NCBI RefSeq assembly: GCF_001425485.1
Contig: NZ_LMQW01000012.1
Coordinates: forward strand, 43,170 to 107,169
DNA: 64,000 nucleotides
Direction of reading: 5' to 3'
From: Aureimonas sp. Leaf427
Lineage (GTDB): Bacteria > Pseudomonadota > Alphaproteobacteria > Rhizobiales > Rhizobiaceae
Shown piece by piece: positions 1 through 7,816 of this stretch; positions within the stretch are counted from its first letter, which is position 1; each line of letters opens with the position of its first letter. The notes under the pieces are model-generated. The model did no database searches. It saw nothing but the letters and a program-made list of their open reading frames with translations, and was not told the DNA's origin. Both the position numbers and the translations under genes were made by a program.

Positions 1-312
1 GGAATCGTGGAAGGCGTAGGTCATGGCGAAGGGCTCGGCGACCTCGGGGAAGCCCGCTTCCAGCTCGGCGAGCGAAACGCCCTCCTCCGAGACGAGGCCG
101 ACGCGCATGAAGAAACCGCCGGTGTCGAGATCGTCGAACTGCGCGCTGTCGACGACGTTGCAGCCCTTGGCCGCGAGGTAGGTGGAGATCGCCGCGACGA
201 TCCCGCGGGTCGACCGGCAGGTCACGGTGAGAACCAGGGAGAGCGGAGGCTTCGCCGCGCCGTCCGCCCGAGGCGCGGAGGCGGTGTTCGGGCGGGCGGA
301 TGCTTCAGACAT
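1..312 (-). CDS. purU: Formyltetrahydrofolate deformylase, N-terminal part (cut by window edge)
   Basis: PurU hydrolyses 10-formyl-THF to formate and THF in the cytoplasm. Only the first 104 residues lie in the window. They hold a short Ala/Pro-rich leader, then the ACT-type sensor start (LVLTVTCRSTRGIVAAIS) and the family signature NVVDSAQFDDLDTGGFFMRV, ending in AFHDS. The ATG at 312 overlaps the gmaS stop in the 8-base string ATGTCTGA, so the two are translationally coupled. Its place as last visible gene of mgsABC-gmaS suggests it drains one-carbon units from N-methylglutamate oxidation to formate. That role is inferred from context; the family call is firm. Confidence 0.9.
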   Translation of the reverse strand, partial: MSEASARPNTASAPRADGAAKPPLSLVLTVTCRSTRGIVAAISTYLAAKGCNVVDSAQFDDLDTGGFFMRVGLVSEEGVSLAELEAGFPEVAEPFAMTYAFHDS

Positions 313-1612
313 CGAGGGTCGTCTCCCGCTCCCAGGCGGTGAAATGGCTGCAGAAGCTGTTCCACTCCTGCCGCTTCAGCTTGAGATAGGCGGCCGAGAA
401 CTCGGCGCCCATCGCGGCCTGAAGCCCCTCGTCCTTCTCGTATTCGCGCAGCGCGTCCAGAAGGTTCAGCGGCAGCTTCGGCGCGTCCGTGATCGTGTGC
501 CCGTCGCGATACATGTCGATATCGTGGTGCGGGCCGGGATCGGCCTTGGTGCGGATGCCGTCGAGCCCGGCTGCGATGACGATCGCCTGGAGGAGATAGG
601 GGTTCACGGCGCCGTCGGGCAGCCGAAGCTCGAAACGGCCGGGGCCGGGCACGCGCACCATGTGGGTGCGGTTGTTGCCCGTCCAGGTGACGGAGTTCGG
701 CGCCCAGGTCGCGCCGGAAATCGTGCGCGGCGCATTGATGCGCTTGTAGGAATTGACCGTCGGATTGGTGATCGCGGCGAGCGCCGAGGCGTGTTTCATG
801 ATGCCGCCGAGAAAGGTGCGGCCCTGTTCGGAGAGCCCGAAGGGCATGGCCTTGTCGGCGAAGGCGTTGGCCGTGCCGTCCGTGTTCCAGACCGAGACAT
901 GGCAGTGGCAGCCGTTGCCGGTCAGGCCCTTGAAGGGTTTCGGCATGAAGGTCGCGCGGAGCCCGTGCTTCTCGGCGACGGACTTGACCATGAACTTGAA
1001 GAAGGAATGCTTGTCGGCCGTCTGCAGCGCGTCGTCAAACTCCCAGTTCATCTCGAACTGGCCGTTCGCGTCCTCGTGGTCGTTCTGGTAGGGCTTCCAG
1101 CCGAGCGCCAGCATGTGGTCGCAGATCTCGGCGATGACGTCATAGCGGCGCATCACGGCCTGCTGGTCGTAGCAGGGCTTCTCGGCCGTGTCGTATTCGT
1201 CGGAAATGGTCTTGCCGTCGGGCGAGATCAGGAAGAACTCGGCCTCGACGCCGGTCTTGACGCGCAGGCCCTCCGCGGCCGCCTCCGCGACCAGCTTCTT
1301 CAACAGGACGCGCGGCGCCTGATCGACCGGCTTCTCCTCCATCACGCAATCGGCCGCGACCCAGGCGACCTCCGGTTTCCAGGGAAGCTGGACGACGGAG
1401 GCGGCATCGGGAACGGCGAAGAGGTCGGGATGGGCCGGCGTCAGATCCAGCCATGTGGCGAAACCCGCAAAGCCCGCGCCGTCCTTCTGCATGTCCGCGA
1501 TCGCCTGCGCCGGCACGAGCTTGGCGCGCTGTCCACCGAAGAGGTCGGTGTAGCTGATCATGAAATACTTGACGCCCTTTTCGGCGGCATAGGCGGTGAG
1601 ATCGGTCGTCAC
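305..1612 (-). CDS. gmaS: Gamma-glutamylmethylamide synthetase (type III glutamine-synthetase family)
   Basis: Predicted to ligate monomethylamine to glutamate with ATP, giving gamma-glutamylmethylamide, the entry step of the indirect N-methylglutamate pathway. The 435-aa protein has the glutamine-synthetase fold features of the GlnT/GmaS branch: EAEFFL, NDHEDANGQFEMNW, NGCHCHVS, NPTVNSYKR, and a C-terminal RFELRLPDGAVNPYL block. The start is GTG at 1612 with GAGGGG 7 bases upstream. It follows mgsC by 88 bp on the same strand and overlaps purU. Family members are often annotated only as type III glutamine synthetase (glnT). The adjoining mgsABC and the mgd genes nearby favour GmaS, but substrate preference cannot be read from sequence alone. 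Confidence 0.87.
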   Translation of the reverse strand: MTTDLTAYAAEKGVKYFMISYTDLFGGQRAKLVPAQAIADMQKDGAGFAGFATWLDLTPAHPDLFAVPDAASVVQLPWKPEVAWVAADCVMEEKPVDQAPRVLLKKLVAEAAAEGLRVKTGVEAEFFLISPDGKTISDEYDTAEKPCYDQQAVMRRYDVIAEICDHMLALGWKPYQNDHEDANGQFEMNWEFDDALQTADKHSFFKFMVKSVAEKHGLRATFMPKPFKGLTGNGCHCHVSVWNTDGTANAFADKAMPFGLSEQGRTFLGGIMKHASALAAITNPTVNSYKRINAPRTISGATWAPNSVTWTGNNRTHMVRVPGPGRFELRLPDGAVNPYLLQAIVIAAGLDGIRTKADPGPHHDIDMYRDGHTITDAPKLPLNLLDALREYEKDEGLQAAMGAEFSAAYLKLKRQEWNSFCSHFTAWERETTLDV

Positions 1613-1700
1613 GGAGGTCCCCTCGGGTGGCTGACTTGTGGGAAGGTGGGAGCGATCCGACCGCTCCCCCCGAAGCCGGCCGTATCCGGCGGTCGTTCGG

Positions 1701-3029
1701 TCAGAAGCCGGCTTTGCCGGGGTACCATTCCGTGCCGGCCAGCGGCACGCGGGCCATGGCGGCAGCTTCGAGGGTCAGGGCGCAGAGATCCTCGGGCTCG
1801 AGATTGTGCAGATCGTTGTGGCCGCAGGCGCGCGCGATCGTCTGCGCCTCCAGCGTCATGACCTTCAGATAATTGGCGAGGCGCCGGCCGGCCGCGATCG
1901 GATCGAGGCGCTTGGCGAGCTCGGGGTCCTGCGTGGTGATGCCGGCGGGGTCCTTGCCCTCGTGCCAGTCGTCGTAGGCGCCGGCGGTCGTGCCGAGCGC
2001 CTGGTACTCGGCCTCCCATTTCGGATCATTGTCGCCGAGCGCGACGAGCGCCGCCGTGCCGATCGCCACCGCATCGGCGCCGAGCGCCATGGCCTTGGCC
2101 ACGTCCGCCCCGTTGCGGATGCCGCCGGAGACGATGAGCTGCACCTTGCGGTGCATGCCGAGATCCTGCAGCGCCTGCACGGCCGGGCGGATGCAGGCGA
2201 GGATGGGCTGGCCGACATTCTCGATGAAGACGTCCTGCGTCGCCGCCGTTCCGCCCTGCATGCCGTCGAGCACCACGACGTCGGCACCCGACTTCACGGC
2301 GAGCGCCGTGTCGTAATAGGGCCTGGAGCCGCCGACCTTGACGTAGATCGGCTTCTCCCAGTCGGTGATCTCGCGCAGCTCGGTGATCTTGATCTCCAGA
2401 TCGTCCGGCCCCGTCCAGTCGGGATGGCGGCAGGCCGAGCGCTGGTCGATGCCCTCCGGCAGGTTGCGCATCTTGGCGACGCGCGGCGAGATCTTCTGCC
2501 CGAGCAGCATGCCGCCGCCGCCGGGCTTGGCGCCCTGCCCGACCACGACCTCGATCGCGTCGGCCCGGCGCAGGTCCTTGGGGTTCATGCCGTAGCGGGA
2601 CGGCAGATACTGGTAGACGAGCACGTCGCTATGCCCGCGCTCCTCGTCCGTCATGCCGCCGTCGCCCGTCGTCGTCGAGGTGCCCGACAGGCTCGCGCCG
2701 CGCCCGAGCGCCTCCTTGGCATTGCCGGACAGGGCGCCGAAGCTCATGCCCGCGATGGTGATCGGGATCTTCAGGTGGATCGGCTTCTTGGCGAAGCGCG
2801 TGCCGAGCGTGACCGAGGTGTCGCAGGTCTCGCGGTAGCCTTCGAGCGGATAGCGCGAGATCGAGGCGCCGAGGAAGAGAAGGTCGTCGAAATGGGGCAC
2901 CTTGCGCTTGGTGCCGCCGCCGCGAATGTCGTAGATGCCCGTCGCCGCCGCGCGGCGGATTTCCGCCAGCGTGTGGTCGTCGAAGGTCGCGGACTTCCTC
3001 GGCGGCGTATGCGGGTTGTGATAGCTCAT
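1701..3029 (-). CDS. mgsC: N-methylglutamate synthase subunit C (FMN-binding glutamate-synthase domain)
   Basis: Homologue of the FMN/TIM-barrel synthase domain of glutamate synthase (also called GlxD). In the methylamine pathway it makes N-methylglutamate from gamma-glutamylmethylamide or methylamine and 2-oxoglutarate. The 442-aa protein shows ITIAGMSFGALSGNAKEAL, the flavin-loop motif VVGQGAKPGGGGMLLGQKIS, and the late-barrel stretch VVVLDGMQGGTAATQDVF and LIVSGGIRNGADVAKAMALGADAV, all typical of GltB-like synthase domains. The start at 3029 has AGGA upstream. It lies third in mgsA-mgsB-mgsC-gmaS-purU. A stand-alone glutamate synthase role is possible but unlikely given gmaS and the mgd genes. 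Confidence 0.88.
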   Translation of the reverse strand: MSYHNPHTPPRKSATFDDHTLAEIRRAAATGIYDIRGGGTKRKVPHFDDLLFLGASISRYPLEGYRETCDTSVTLGTRFAKKPIHLKIPITIAGMSFGALSGNAKEALGRGASLSGTSTTTGDGGMTDEERGHSDVLVYQYLPSRYGMNPKDLRRADAIEVVVGQGAKPGGGGMLLGQKISPRVAKMRNLPEGIDQRSACRHPDWTGPDDLEIKITELREITDWEKPIYVKVGGSRPYYDTALAVKSGADVVVLDGMQGGTAATQDVFIENVGQPILACIRPAVQALQDLGMHRKVQLIVSGGIRNGADVAKAMALGADAVAIGTAALVALGDNDPKWEAEYQALGTTAGAYDDWHEGKDPAGITTQDPELAKRLDPIAAGRRLANYLKVMTLEAQTIARACGHNDLHNLEPEDLCALTLEAAAMARVPLAGTEWYPGKAGF

Positions 3030-3107
3030 GTCCGCGTCCTGAAGCTCATCGTGTCTCTGTCGGGTCCGGGCGGCGCCTCGGACCGATCCTCGTGCTGCCG
3101 CTCGTCT

Positions 3108-3145
3108 GCGTCGGCGCCGCTAGTCAGCGTCGGCGCCGCTAGTAA
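3108..3145. repeat. 19-bp tandem duplication across the mgsB stop codon
   Basis: Two adjacent 19-bp copies, GCGTCGGCGCCGCTAGTCA and GCGTCGGCGCCGCTAGTAA on the plus strand, differ at one base and are followed by a partial third copy (GCGTCGGC). The downstream copy carries the mgsB TAG stop, so the other copy repeats the end of the gene just beyond it. It looks like replication slippage and leaves the reading frame intact. Confidence 0.85.
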
Positions 3146-3825
3146 GCGTCGGCATTGTCGATGTTGAACGTGTAGAGGCGGCGCGCCGAACCGTAGCGCC
3201 TGAACTCCTCCGGCCGGACGTCCTCGATGCCGGCCTTGGCGAGAAGGCCGGCCAGGATGTCCAGATGCTCCGGCCGCATCTCCTTCTCGATACAGTCGGC
3301 GCCGAGACTCTTCACGGAGCCGCGCACGAAGAGGCGGGCCTCGTAAAGACTGTCGCCCAGCGCGTCGCCCGCATCGCCGAGAACGACGAGATTGCCCGAC
3401 TGCGCCATGAAGGCCGACATGTGGCCGATCGAGCCGCGAACGACGATGTCGATGCCCTTCATCGAGATGCCGCAGCGCGAGGCGGCATTGCCCTTGATGA
3501 CGAGGAGCCCGCCCTGCCCGGTCGCGCCCGCATATTGCGAGGCGTCGCCCTCGATGACGACCGTGCCGGACATCATGTTCTCCGCCACGCCCGGCCCGGC
3601 CGAGCCCTCGACGGTGACGGTGCCGCCGTCGTTCATGCCGCCGCAGTAATAGCCGACGGAGCCTTTCACCTCGACGCTCAAGGGGCCGTCGATGCCGACC
3701 GCGATGGCATGGCCGCCACGCGGGTTCAGCACCTCGAAGGCGGTGTCGTTGGCCCCGGCGGGGACGGCATGGAGCGCCTGGTTCAGCTCGCGGAGCGGGG
3801 TGACGGCAAGGTCGAAGACGGGCAT
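3139..3825 (-). CDS. mgsB: N-methylglutamate synthase subunit B (GXGXG domain)
   Basis: A 228-aa protein made almost entirely of the glutamate-synthase GXGXG beta-helix domain (GlxC). Repeated turns such as GSVGYYCGGMNDGGTVTVEG, GPGVAENMMSGTVVIEGDASQYAG and GQGGLLVIKGNAASRCG are visible. In glutamate synthase this domain forms part of the ammonia tunnel between amidotransferase and synthase. Here it should bridge MgsA and MgsC. The ATG at 3825 is chosen because AGGA lies upstream and it gives the family length; longer in-frame extensions run into mgsA. The gap to mgsA is 44 bp. Confidence 0.88.
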   Translation of the reverse strand: MPVFDLAVTPLRELNQALHAVPAGANDTAFEVLNPRGGHAIAVGIDGPLSVEVKGSVGYYCGGMNDGGTVTVEGSAGPGVAENMMSGTVVIEGDASQYAGATGQGGLLVIKGNAASRCGISMKGIDIVVRGSIGHMSAFMAQSGNLVVLGDAGDALGDSLYEARLFVRGSVKSLGADCIEKEMRPEHLDILAGLLAKAGIEDVRPEEFRRYGSARRLYTFNIDNADAY

Positions 3826-3869
3826 GGCGAGGTCCTGCGCGGAAGGGCTCGGGTCGAAAGGGCGGCGGA

Positions 3870-4778
3870 TCAGGCCGCCTGGCGGTGGTCCCAGAAGTAG
3901 ACGGTCGCCGGCTCGGGCTCCCAGACGCGGGCGGTCTCGATGCCGGGCAGGTTCACCAGCGCGCGGTATTCCGAGCCGAAGGCAACGTACCGGTCGGTCT
4001 CGGCCATGACGGCGGGCTTGCAGGCGACGGGATCGCGCAGGACGCCGAAGCCCGATTGCGTGCCGACGACGAAGGTGAAGAAGCCGTCGAGATCGTCGAG
4101 CGCGCCGGACAGCGCCTGTCCGAGATCCTTGCCCTCGTTCATCTCGGCCGTCAGGTAGGCGGCGGCGACCTCGGTGTCGTTCTGCGTCTCGAAGCGCATG
4201 CCCTTGCGCACGAGTTCGCGGCGCAGGTTGTTGTGGTTGGAGAGCGAGCCGTTGTGGACGAGGCACTGGTCGGCGCCCGTCGAGAACGGATGCGCGCCCA
4301 TCGTCGTGACGGCCGATTCCGTCGCCATGCGGGTGTGGCCGATGCCGTGCGTGCCCGACATGGAGGAGACGCCGAAACGGGCGACGACGTCCTTGGGAAG
4401 CCCGACCTCCTTGTAGATCTCGACGCTCGCGCCCGCCCCCATGACGCGGATCGTCGGCGAGATCGCGGTCAGGGCCGCGCGGGCGGCGTCCGCATGTTCG
4501 GCGCCCATGGTGACGACGGCATGGGTGCTCTTCACCGCGACGCGCGCGGTGCCGGCGGTGGCGGGGCCGAGCTTCTCGGCAAGGCCCGCGAAATCGGCGT
4601 CCGGCCGGGCCGACTGGATGGTGATCTTGGTCAGGCCGTCGGCCTTGCCGCCGTAGATCGCGATCCCGGCGGAGTCCGGCCCGCGATCGGTCATGGTGAT
4701 CAGCATGTCGGAGAGGAGCGCGCCGAGCTGCGGCTCCAGAGTCTTATCCTTCAGGAACAAACCGACGATGCCGCACAT
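3870..4778 (-). CDS. mgsA: N-methylglutamate synthase subunit A (class II glutamine amidotransferase)
   Basis: A 302-aa Ntn-type amidotransferase (GlxB). After removal of the initiator Met, Cys2 (MCGIVGLF) would be the catalytic nucleophile. Other class II landmarks are the HGIGHTRMATES block and the HNGSLSNHNNLRREL block. It supplies nitrogen by cleaving the gamma-glutamyl amide, here presumably gamma-glutamylmethylamide. The start at 4778 is fixed by the need for Cys2. It is first in the mgsABC-gmaS-purU operon, with a 110-bp gap to the XRE regulator gene upstream that holds an operator-like motif (4844-4861). Confidence 0.88.
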   Translation of the reverse strand: MCGIVGLFLKDKTLEPQLGALLSDMLITMTDRGPDSAGIAIYGGKADGLTKITIQSARPDADFAGLAEKLGPATAGTARVAVKSTHAVVTMGAEHADAARAALTAISPTIRVMGAGASVEIYKEVGLPKDVVARFGVSSMSGTHGIGHTRMATESAVTTMGAHPFSTGADQCLVHNGSLSNHNNLRRELVRKGMRFETQNDTEVAAAYLTAEMNEGKDLGQALSGALDDLDGFFTFVVGTQSGFGVLRDPVACKPAVMAETDRYVAFGSEYRALVNLPGIETARVWEPEPATVYFWDHRQAA

Positions 4779-4843
4779 GGCAAATCCTTCCGATCGGGTG
4801 GCATGCCCCTTTATGCCGGATGACGGTCGTCTCGGCAATCGGT

Positions 4844-4861
4844 AGGAAACAATTTTTCTTC
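4844..4861 (-). promoter_or_regulatory. Operator-like motif upstream of mgsA
   Basis: On the minus strand this reads GAAGAAAAATTGTTTCCT, with a GAAA-N5-TTTC dyad, 66 bases upstream of the mgsA start. A close match (GAAGAAATTATGTTTCCT) sits at 5753-5770 in the divergent region on the other side of the XRE-cupin gene; 15 of 18 positions agree. Two copies bracketing a regulator gene suggest its binding site. This is inference from the sequence; no known consensus was used. Confidence 0.55.
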
Positions 4862-4888
4862 TCAGGCAATCACTGCGCCGGCTACGTG

Positions 4889-5590
4889 TCAGTCGGCGGC
4901 CGTTCCCGGCTGCGGGTAGCAGATGATGGAGAGGTAGCGGCAGGGCAGCGTCACGAGCTGCTCCGGCCCGTGCGGCGCGTCGGCGTCGAAGAAGAGGCTG
5001 TCGCCCGGCTGCATCTGGAAGAGGTGCGAGCCATGCCGGTAGACGACCTCGCCCTCCAGCATGTGCAGGAACTCCATGCCCGCATGCTGGAAGGTCGGGA
5101 AAACGTCGGATTCTTCCGTCAACGTGATGAGATAGGGCTCGACGGTGACGCCGCTCGTGTTGCCGTCGATATGGCCGAGGAGGTTGTACTGATGGCCCGC
5201 CCGCGTGCCCCGGCGCTCCAGCTCCACGCCCTCGCCGCTCTTGACGAAGACCGCCCGGCGCTCGTCCTCGAACCGCCGGAAGAAGGCCGTCAGCGGCACG
5301 CCCAGCGCGCGGGACAGGGCCTGGAGCGTCGTCAGGGAGGGCGAGATATTGCCGTTCTCGATCTTCGACAGCATGCCGAGCGAGATGCCCGTCGCGGAGG
5401 CGAGATCGCTGACGGTGATGCCGAGCTTCTTGCGGAAGGCGCGGACCTCGTGGCCGATGGCGAGCTCGAGATTGTTCTCCTTGGGCTCCCGGACCGCGTG
5501 GGGGTCCTGGCGCAGAGCCTGCACGGCGCCTTTGGGAACCGGCCGTTCCGTCGGCTCGGGCGCGGGGTTCTCTTCGAGGGTCTTCTTCAT
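4889..5590 (-). CDS. XRE-family regulator with C-terminal cupin sensor domain
   Basis: A 233-aa cytoplasmic regulator. Residues about 45-105 form an XRE helix-turn-helix (IGHEVRAFRKKLGITVSDLA, then TGISLGMLSKIENGNISPSL), and about 135-228 a small cupin (GHIDGNTSGVTVEP, FQHAGMEFLHMLEGEVVYRHG, GDSLFFDADAPHGPEQL). This layout is common in regulators of amine, polyamine and amino-acid use, where the cupin is thought to sense a small ligand. It lies upstream of mgsA on the same strand and divergent from a permease. Both flanking regions carry the same palindrome-like motif, so it probably controls both units and itself. The start is chosen at the first ATG giving a normal-length N terminus; the ribosome site is weak. 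Confidence 0.85.
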   Translation of the reverse strand: MKKTLEENPAPEPTERPVPKGAVQALRQDPHAVREPKENNLELAIGHEVRAFRKKLGITVSDLASATGISLGMLSKIENGNISPSLTTLQALSRALGVPLTAFFRRFEDERRAVFVKSGEGVELERRGTRAGHQYNLLGHIDGNTSGVTVEPYLITLTEESDVFPTFQHAGMEFLHMLEGEVVYRHGSHLFQMQPGDSLFFDADAPHGPEQLVTLPCRYLSIICYPQPGTAAD

Positions 5591-6032
5591 CGCAAAAAGG
5601 CGGCCTTCGCGGGCAGGGTCCGGGCCGCGCGGCCGACGGATGGGATCATTCGCCGATGAAGACCACCAATTCCCGAAAATGACAAATCCGCTGCCCGGGC
5701 CGCCCGGGCGTCGGAGCCCCAAGGGAACCGCCTGCCTCGAAAAGGACAGTGCGAAGAAATTATGTTTCCTTTCACGAAATTCTTTTGACAAGCGTTTCCG
5801 TGCGGAACATGATCCCTGCAACAGCCGACCGCCGATGGGTCGAAACCGCCGATCGGCGAGCAATCGCCCTTCGGATCGCACCGACATGAAGACGAGACCT
5901 CCGCGTCGCCGCCCTTCCAGCGGATTTCGGAGGTCGTGACGTTCCGGCATGTCCAGCACTTCGTCTGCGGACGATGCGGAACCGGGTCGTTATTCACAAG
6001 CCATACATGTGAGCGAGGGAGCGGTGCCCGCG
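5591..6032. promoter_or_regulatory. Divergent regulatory region, XRE regulator / APC permease
   Basis: A 442-bp region without a convincing gene, locally AT-rich around 5750-5800. It holds the operator-like motif at 5753-5770 and a TTGACA box at 5785-5790 that, with a 17-bp spacer and CATGAT at 5808-5813, could be a plus-strand promoter for the permease. An alternative permease start (ATG 5949, with GGAGGT at 5929-5934) would shorten the region. Confidence 0.5.
5753..5770 (+). promoter_or_regulatory. Operator-like motif upstream of the permease
   Basis: GAAGAAATTATGTTTCCT contains the dyad GAAA-N5-TTTC and matches the motif upstream of mgsA. It ends 14 bases before a TTGACA element, a position from which a bound regulator could block or recruit polymerase. 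Proposed as the second site of the XRE-cupin regulator. Confidence 0.5.
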
Positions 6033-7745
6033 ATGTCGACGGTGACGATCAAAGACGACCTTTCATCTTCCGGAAAGCTGCACCGCAGCATCGACTGGAC
6101 CGGGGCCTTCTGGGTCGCGAGCGGCGTTCCCGCCCTCGTCCTCTTCTCGATCGGCGGCATTGCGGGAACGGTCGGAAACCTCGCCTTCGCGGTCTGGATC
6201 GTCTCCATGATCATGGGCTTCATCCAGTCCTTCACCTATGCCGAGATCGCCGGCCTCTTTCCCAACAAGTCCGGCGGCGCCTCGATCTACGGCGCCTCGG
6301 CCTGGGTGCGCTACGCCAAGCCGATCGCGCCGCTCTCGGTCTGGTGCAACTGGTTCGCCTGGTCGCCCGTCCTCTCGCTCGGCTGCTCGATCGCCGCGGC
6401 CTACATCCTCAACGCGCTCGCCCCGGTTCCCGCGCTCGACAGCGCCTCGGTCGCGGGCTGGATCTCGGCCAACGGCGCGGCGCTGACCGTTCCCGATGCC
6501 GAGAAGGCGGCCGCCGCCGTGACGGCGCTGACGCCCTCGATCCGCACCTGGACCCTCTTCCAGACCACGCTCGGCCCGGTGTCGCTCTCGCTGAACGCGG
6601 CCTTCTTCATCGGCGCGATCCTGATGCTCGCCACCTTCGCGATCCAGCATCGCGGCATTCTCGGCACGGCCAAGGTGCAGAAGTATATCGGCCTCATCGT
6701 CATCATTCCCATGGCGATCGTCGGCATCGTGCCGCTGTTGAACGGCAGCGTGAACTGGTCGAACTTCTCGCCCTTCGTGCCGCTCGCCGCGGCCTATGCG
6801 CCCGAGCCCGGCGCCTGGAACGTCACCGGCTGGACGCTCGTCCTCGGCGGCATGTTCATCGCGGCCTGGTCGACCTACGGCTTCGAGACGGCGGTCTGCT
6901 ACACCAGCGAGTTCCGCGATCCCGGCCGCGACACGTTCAAGGCCATCTTCTTCTCCGGCCTCCTGTGCCTCGCCCTCTTCAGCCTCGTGCCCTTCACCTT
7001 CCAGGGCGTGCTCGGCCTCGACGGCATGCTGGCGACGCCGATCGTCGACGGCTCGGGCGTGGCGGCGGCCATGGCGCACATGGTCGGCGGCGGCGCCTTC
7101 ATCGAGAGCCTGCTCGTCATGCTGATGATCCTGGCGCTGATGCTCTGCCTGATGACGGCGATGGCGGGCTCCTCGCGCACGCTCTACCAGGGCTCCGTCG
7201 ACGGCTGGCTCCCGAAGTATCTCAGCCATGTCAACGAGCACGGCGCCCCGACGCGGGCCATGTGGACCGACCTCGTGGTCAATCTCGTCGTGCTCGCCAT
7301 CGCCTGCGCCGATGCGACCAGCTTCTTCTTCATCCTCGCCGTCTCCAACTGCGGCTACATCATCTTCAACTTCCTGAATCTGAATTCGGGATGGCTTCAC
7401 CGGATCGATTCCGGCCATGTCCTCCGCCCCTACCGGGCGCCGACGATCCTGCTCGTGCTCGGCGGCGTCTTCGCCTTCGTGAACGTCGTCTTCATGGGCG
7501 CCGGCGCCAAGGTCTGGAACCCGTCGGCGCTCTGGGCGGGGCTCATCACCGCCGCGCTCATCGTGCCCGTCTTCTGCTACCGCCACTACATCCAGGACCG
7601 CGGCCAGTTCCCCGCGCAGATGCTGGAGGATCTCGGCGTCAAGCCGGGCGAGCGGATGGTGCGCAAGGCGGGCATGCTGCCTTACCTGACCCTCGCCGCC
7701 GGCGTCGCCACCGTGCTCGTGTCCAACTGGTTCTTCCAGATCTGA
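6033..7745 (+). CDS. APC-superfamily amino acid/amine permease
   Basis: A 570-aa inner-membrane protein with about twelve hydrophobic segments, beginning DWTGAFWVASGVPALVLFSIGG and including the early-helix motif GLFPNKSGGASIYGASAWVRY typical of APC transporters. It probably imports a substrate of the island (a methylated amine, gamma-glutamyl compound or related amino acid); the substrate cannot be read from the sequence. ATG 6033 is preferred because it begins just ahead of the first membrane helix, but ATG 5949, preceded by GGAGGT, is also possible and would add 28 residues. It is first in the plus-strand series permease, dmm genes, tmm, tdm and is divergent from the XRE-cupin gene. Confidence 0.82.
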   Translation: MSTVTIKDDLSSSGKLHRSIDWTGAFWVASGVPALVLFSIGGIAGTVGNLAFAVWIVSMIMGFIQSFTYAEIAGLFPNKSGGASIYGASAWVRYAKPIAPLSVWCNWFAWSPVLSLGCSIAAAYILNALAPVPALDSASVAGWISANGAALTVPDAEKAAAAVTALTPSIRTWTLFQTTLGPVSLSLNAAFFIGAILMLATFAIQHRGILGTAKVQKYIGLIVIIPMAIVGIVPLLNGSVNWSNFSPFVPLAAAYAPEPGAWNVTGWTLVLGGMFIAAWSTYGFETAVCYTSEFRDPGRDTFKAIFFSGLLCLALFSLVPFTFQGVLGLDGMLATPIVDGSGVAAAMAHMVGGGAFIESLLVMLMILALMLCLMTAMAGSSRTLYQGSVDGWLPKYLSHVNEHGAPTRAMWTDLVVNLVVLAIACADATSFFFILAVSNCGYIIFNFLNLNSGWLHRIDSGHVLRPYRAPTILLVLGGVFAFVNVVFMGAGAKVWNPSALWAGLITAALIVPVFCYRHYIQDRGQFPAQMLEDLGVKPGERMVRKAGMLPYLTLAAGVATVLVSNWFFQI

Positions 7746-7759
7746 CAGGCTCGCTCAAA

Positions 7760-7789
7760 GCGTGGCGCGGGGCATCTCCCGCGCCACGC
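7760..7789 (+). terminator. Strong 12-bp hairpin between permease and dmmA
   Basis: Arms GCGTGGCGCGGG (7760-7771) and CCCGCGCCACGC (7778-7789) are perfectly complementary around a six-base loop. It lies 15 bases after the permease stop and 28 before the dmmA start. There is no T-run after it, so it is either a weak terminator or an RNA-stability/processing element that sets different levels of permease and demethylase. Confidence 0.55.
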
Positions 7790-7816
7790 CTCAACGGCAT
7801 TCGCAGAGACCCGACC

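Noticed and set aside
182-1861. Long plus-strand frame (559 codons) opposite gmaS
   Set aside because: Antisense shadow of a well-conserved glutamine-synthetase-family gene; its translation is Arg/Gly/Val-rich with no domain.
1701-3870. mgsABC as an ordinary glutamate synthase
   Set aside because: The split GltB-like subunits lie with gmaS, purU and the mgd genes and lack a GltD-type small subunit, which fits N-methylglutamate synthase better.
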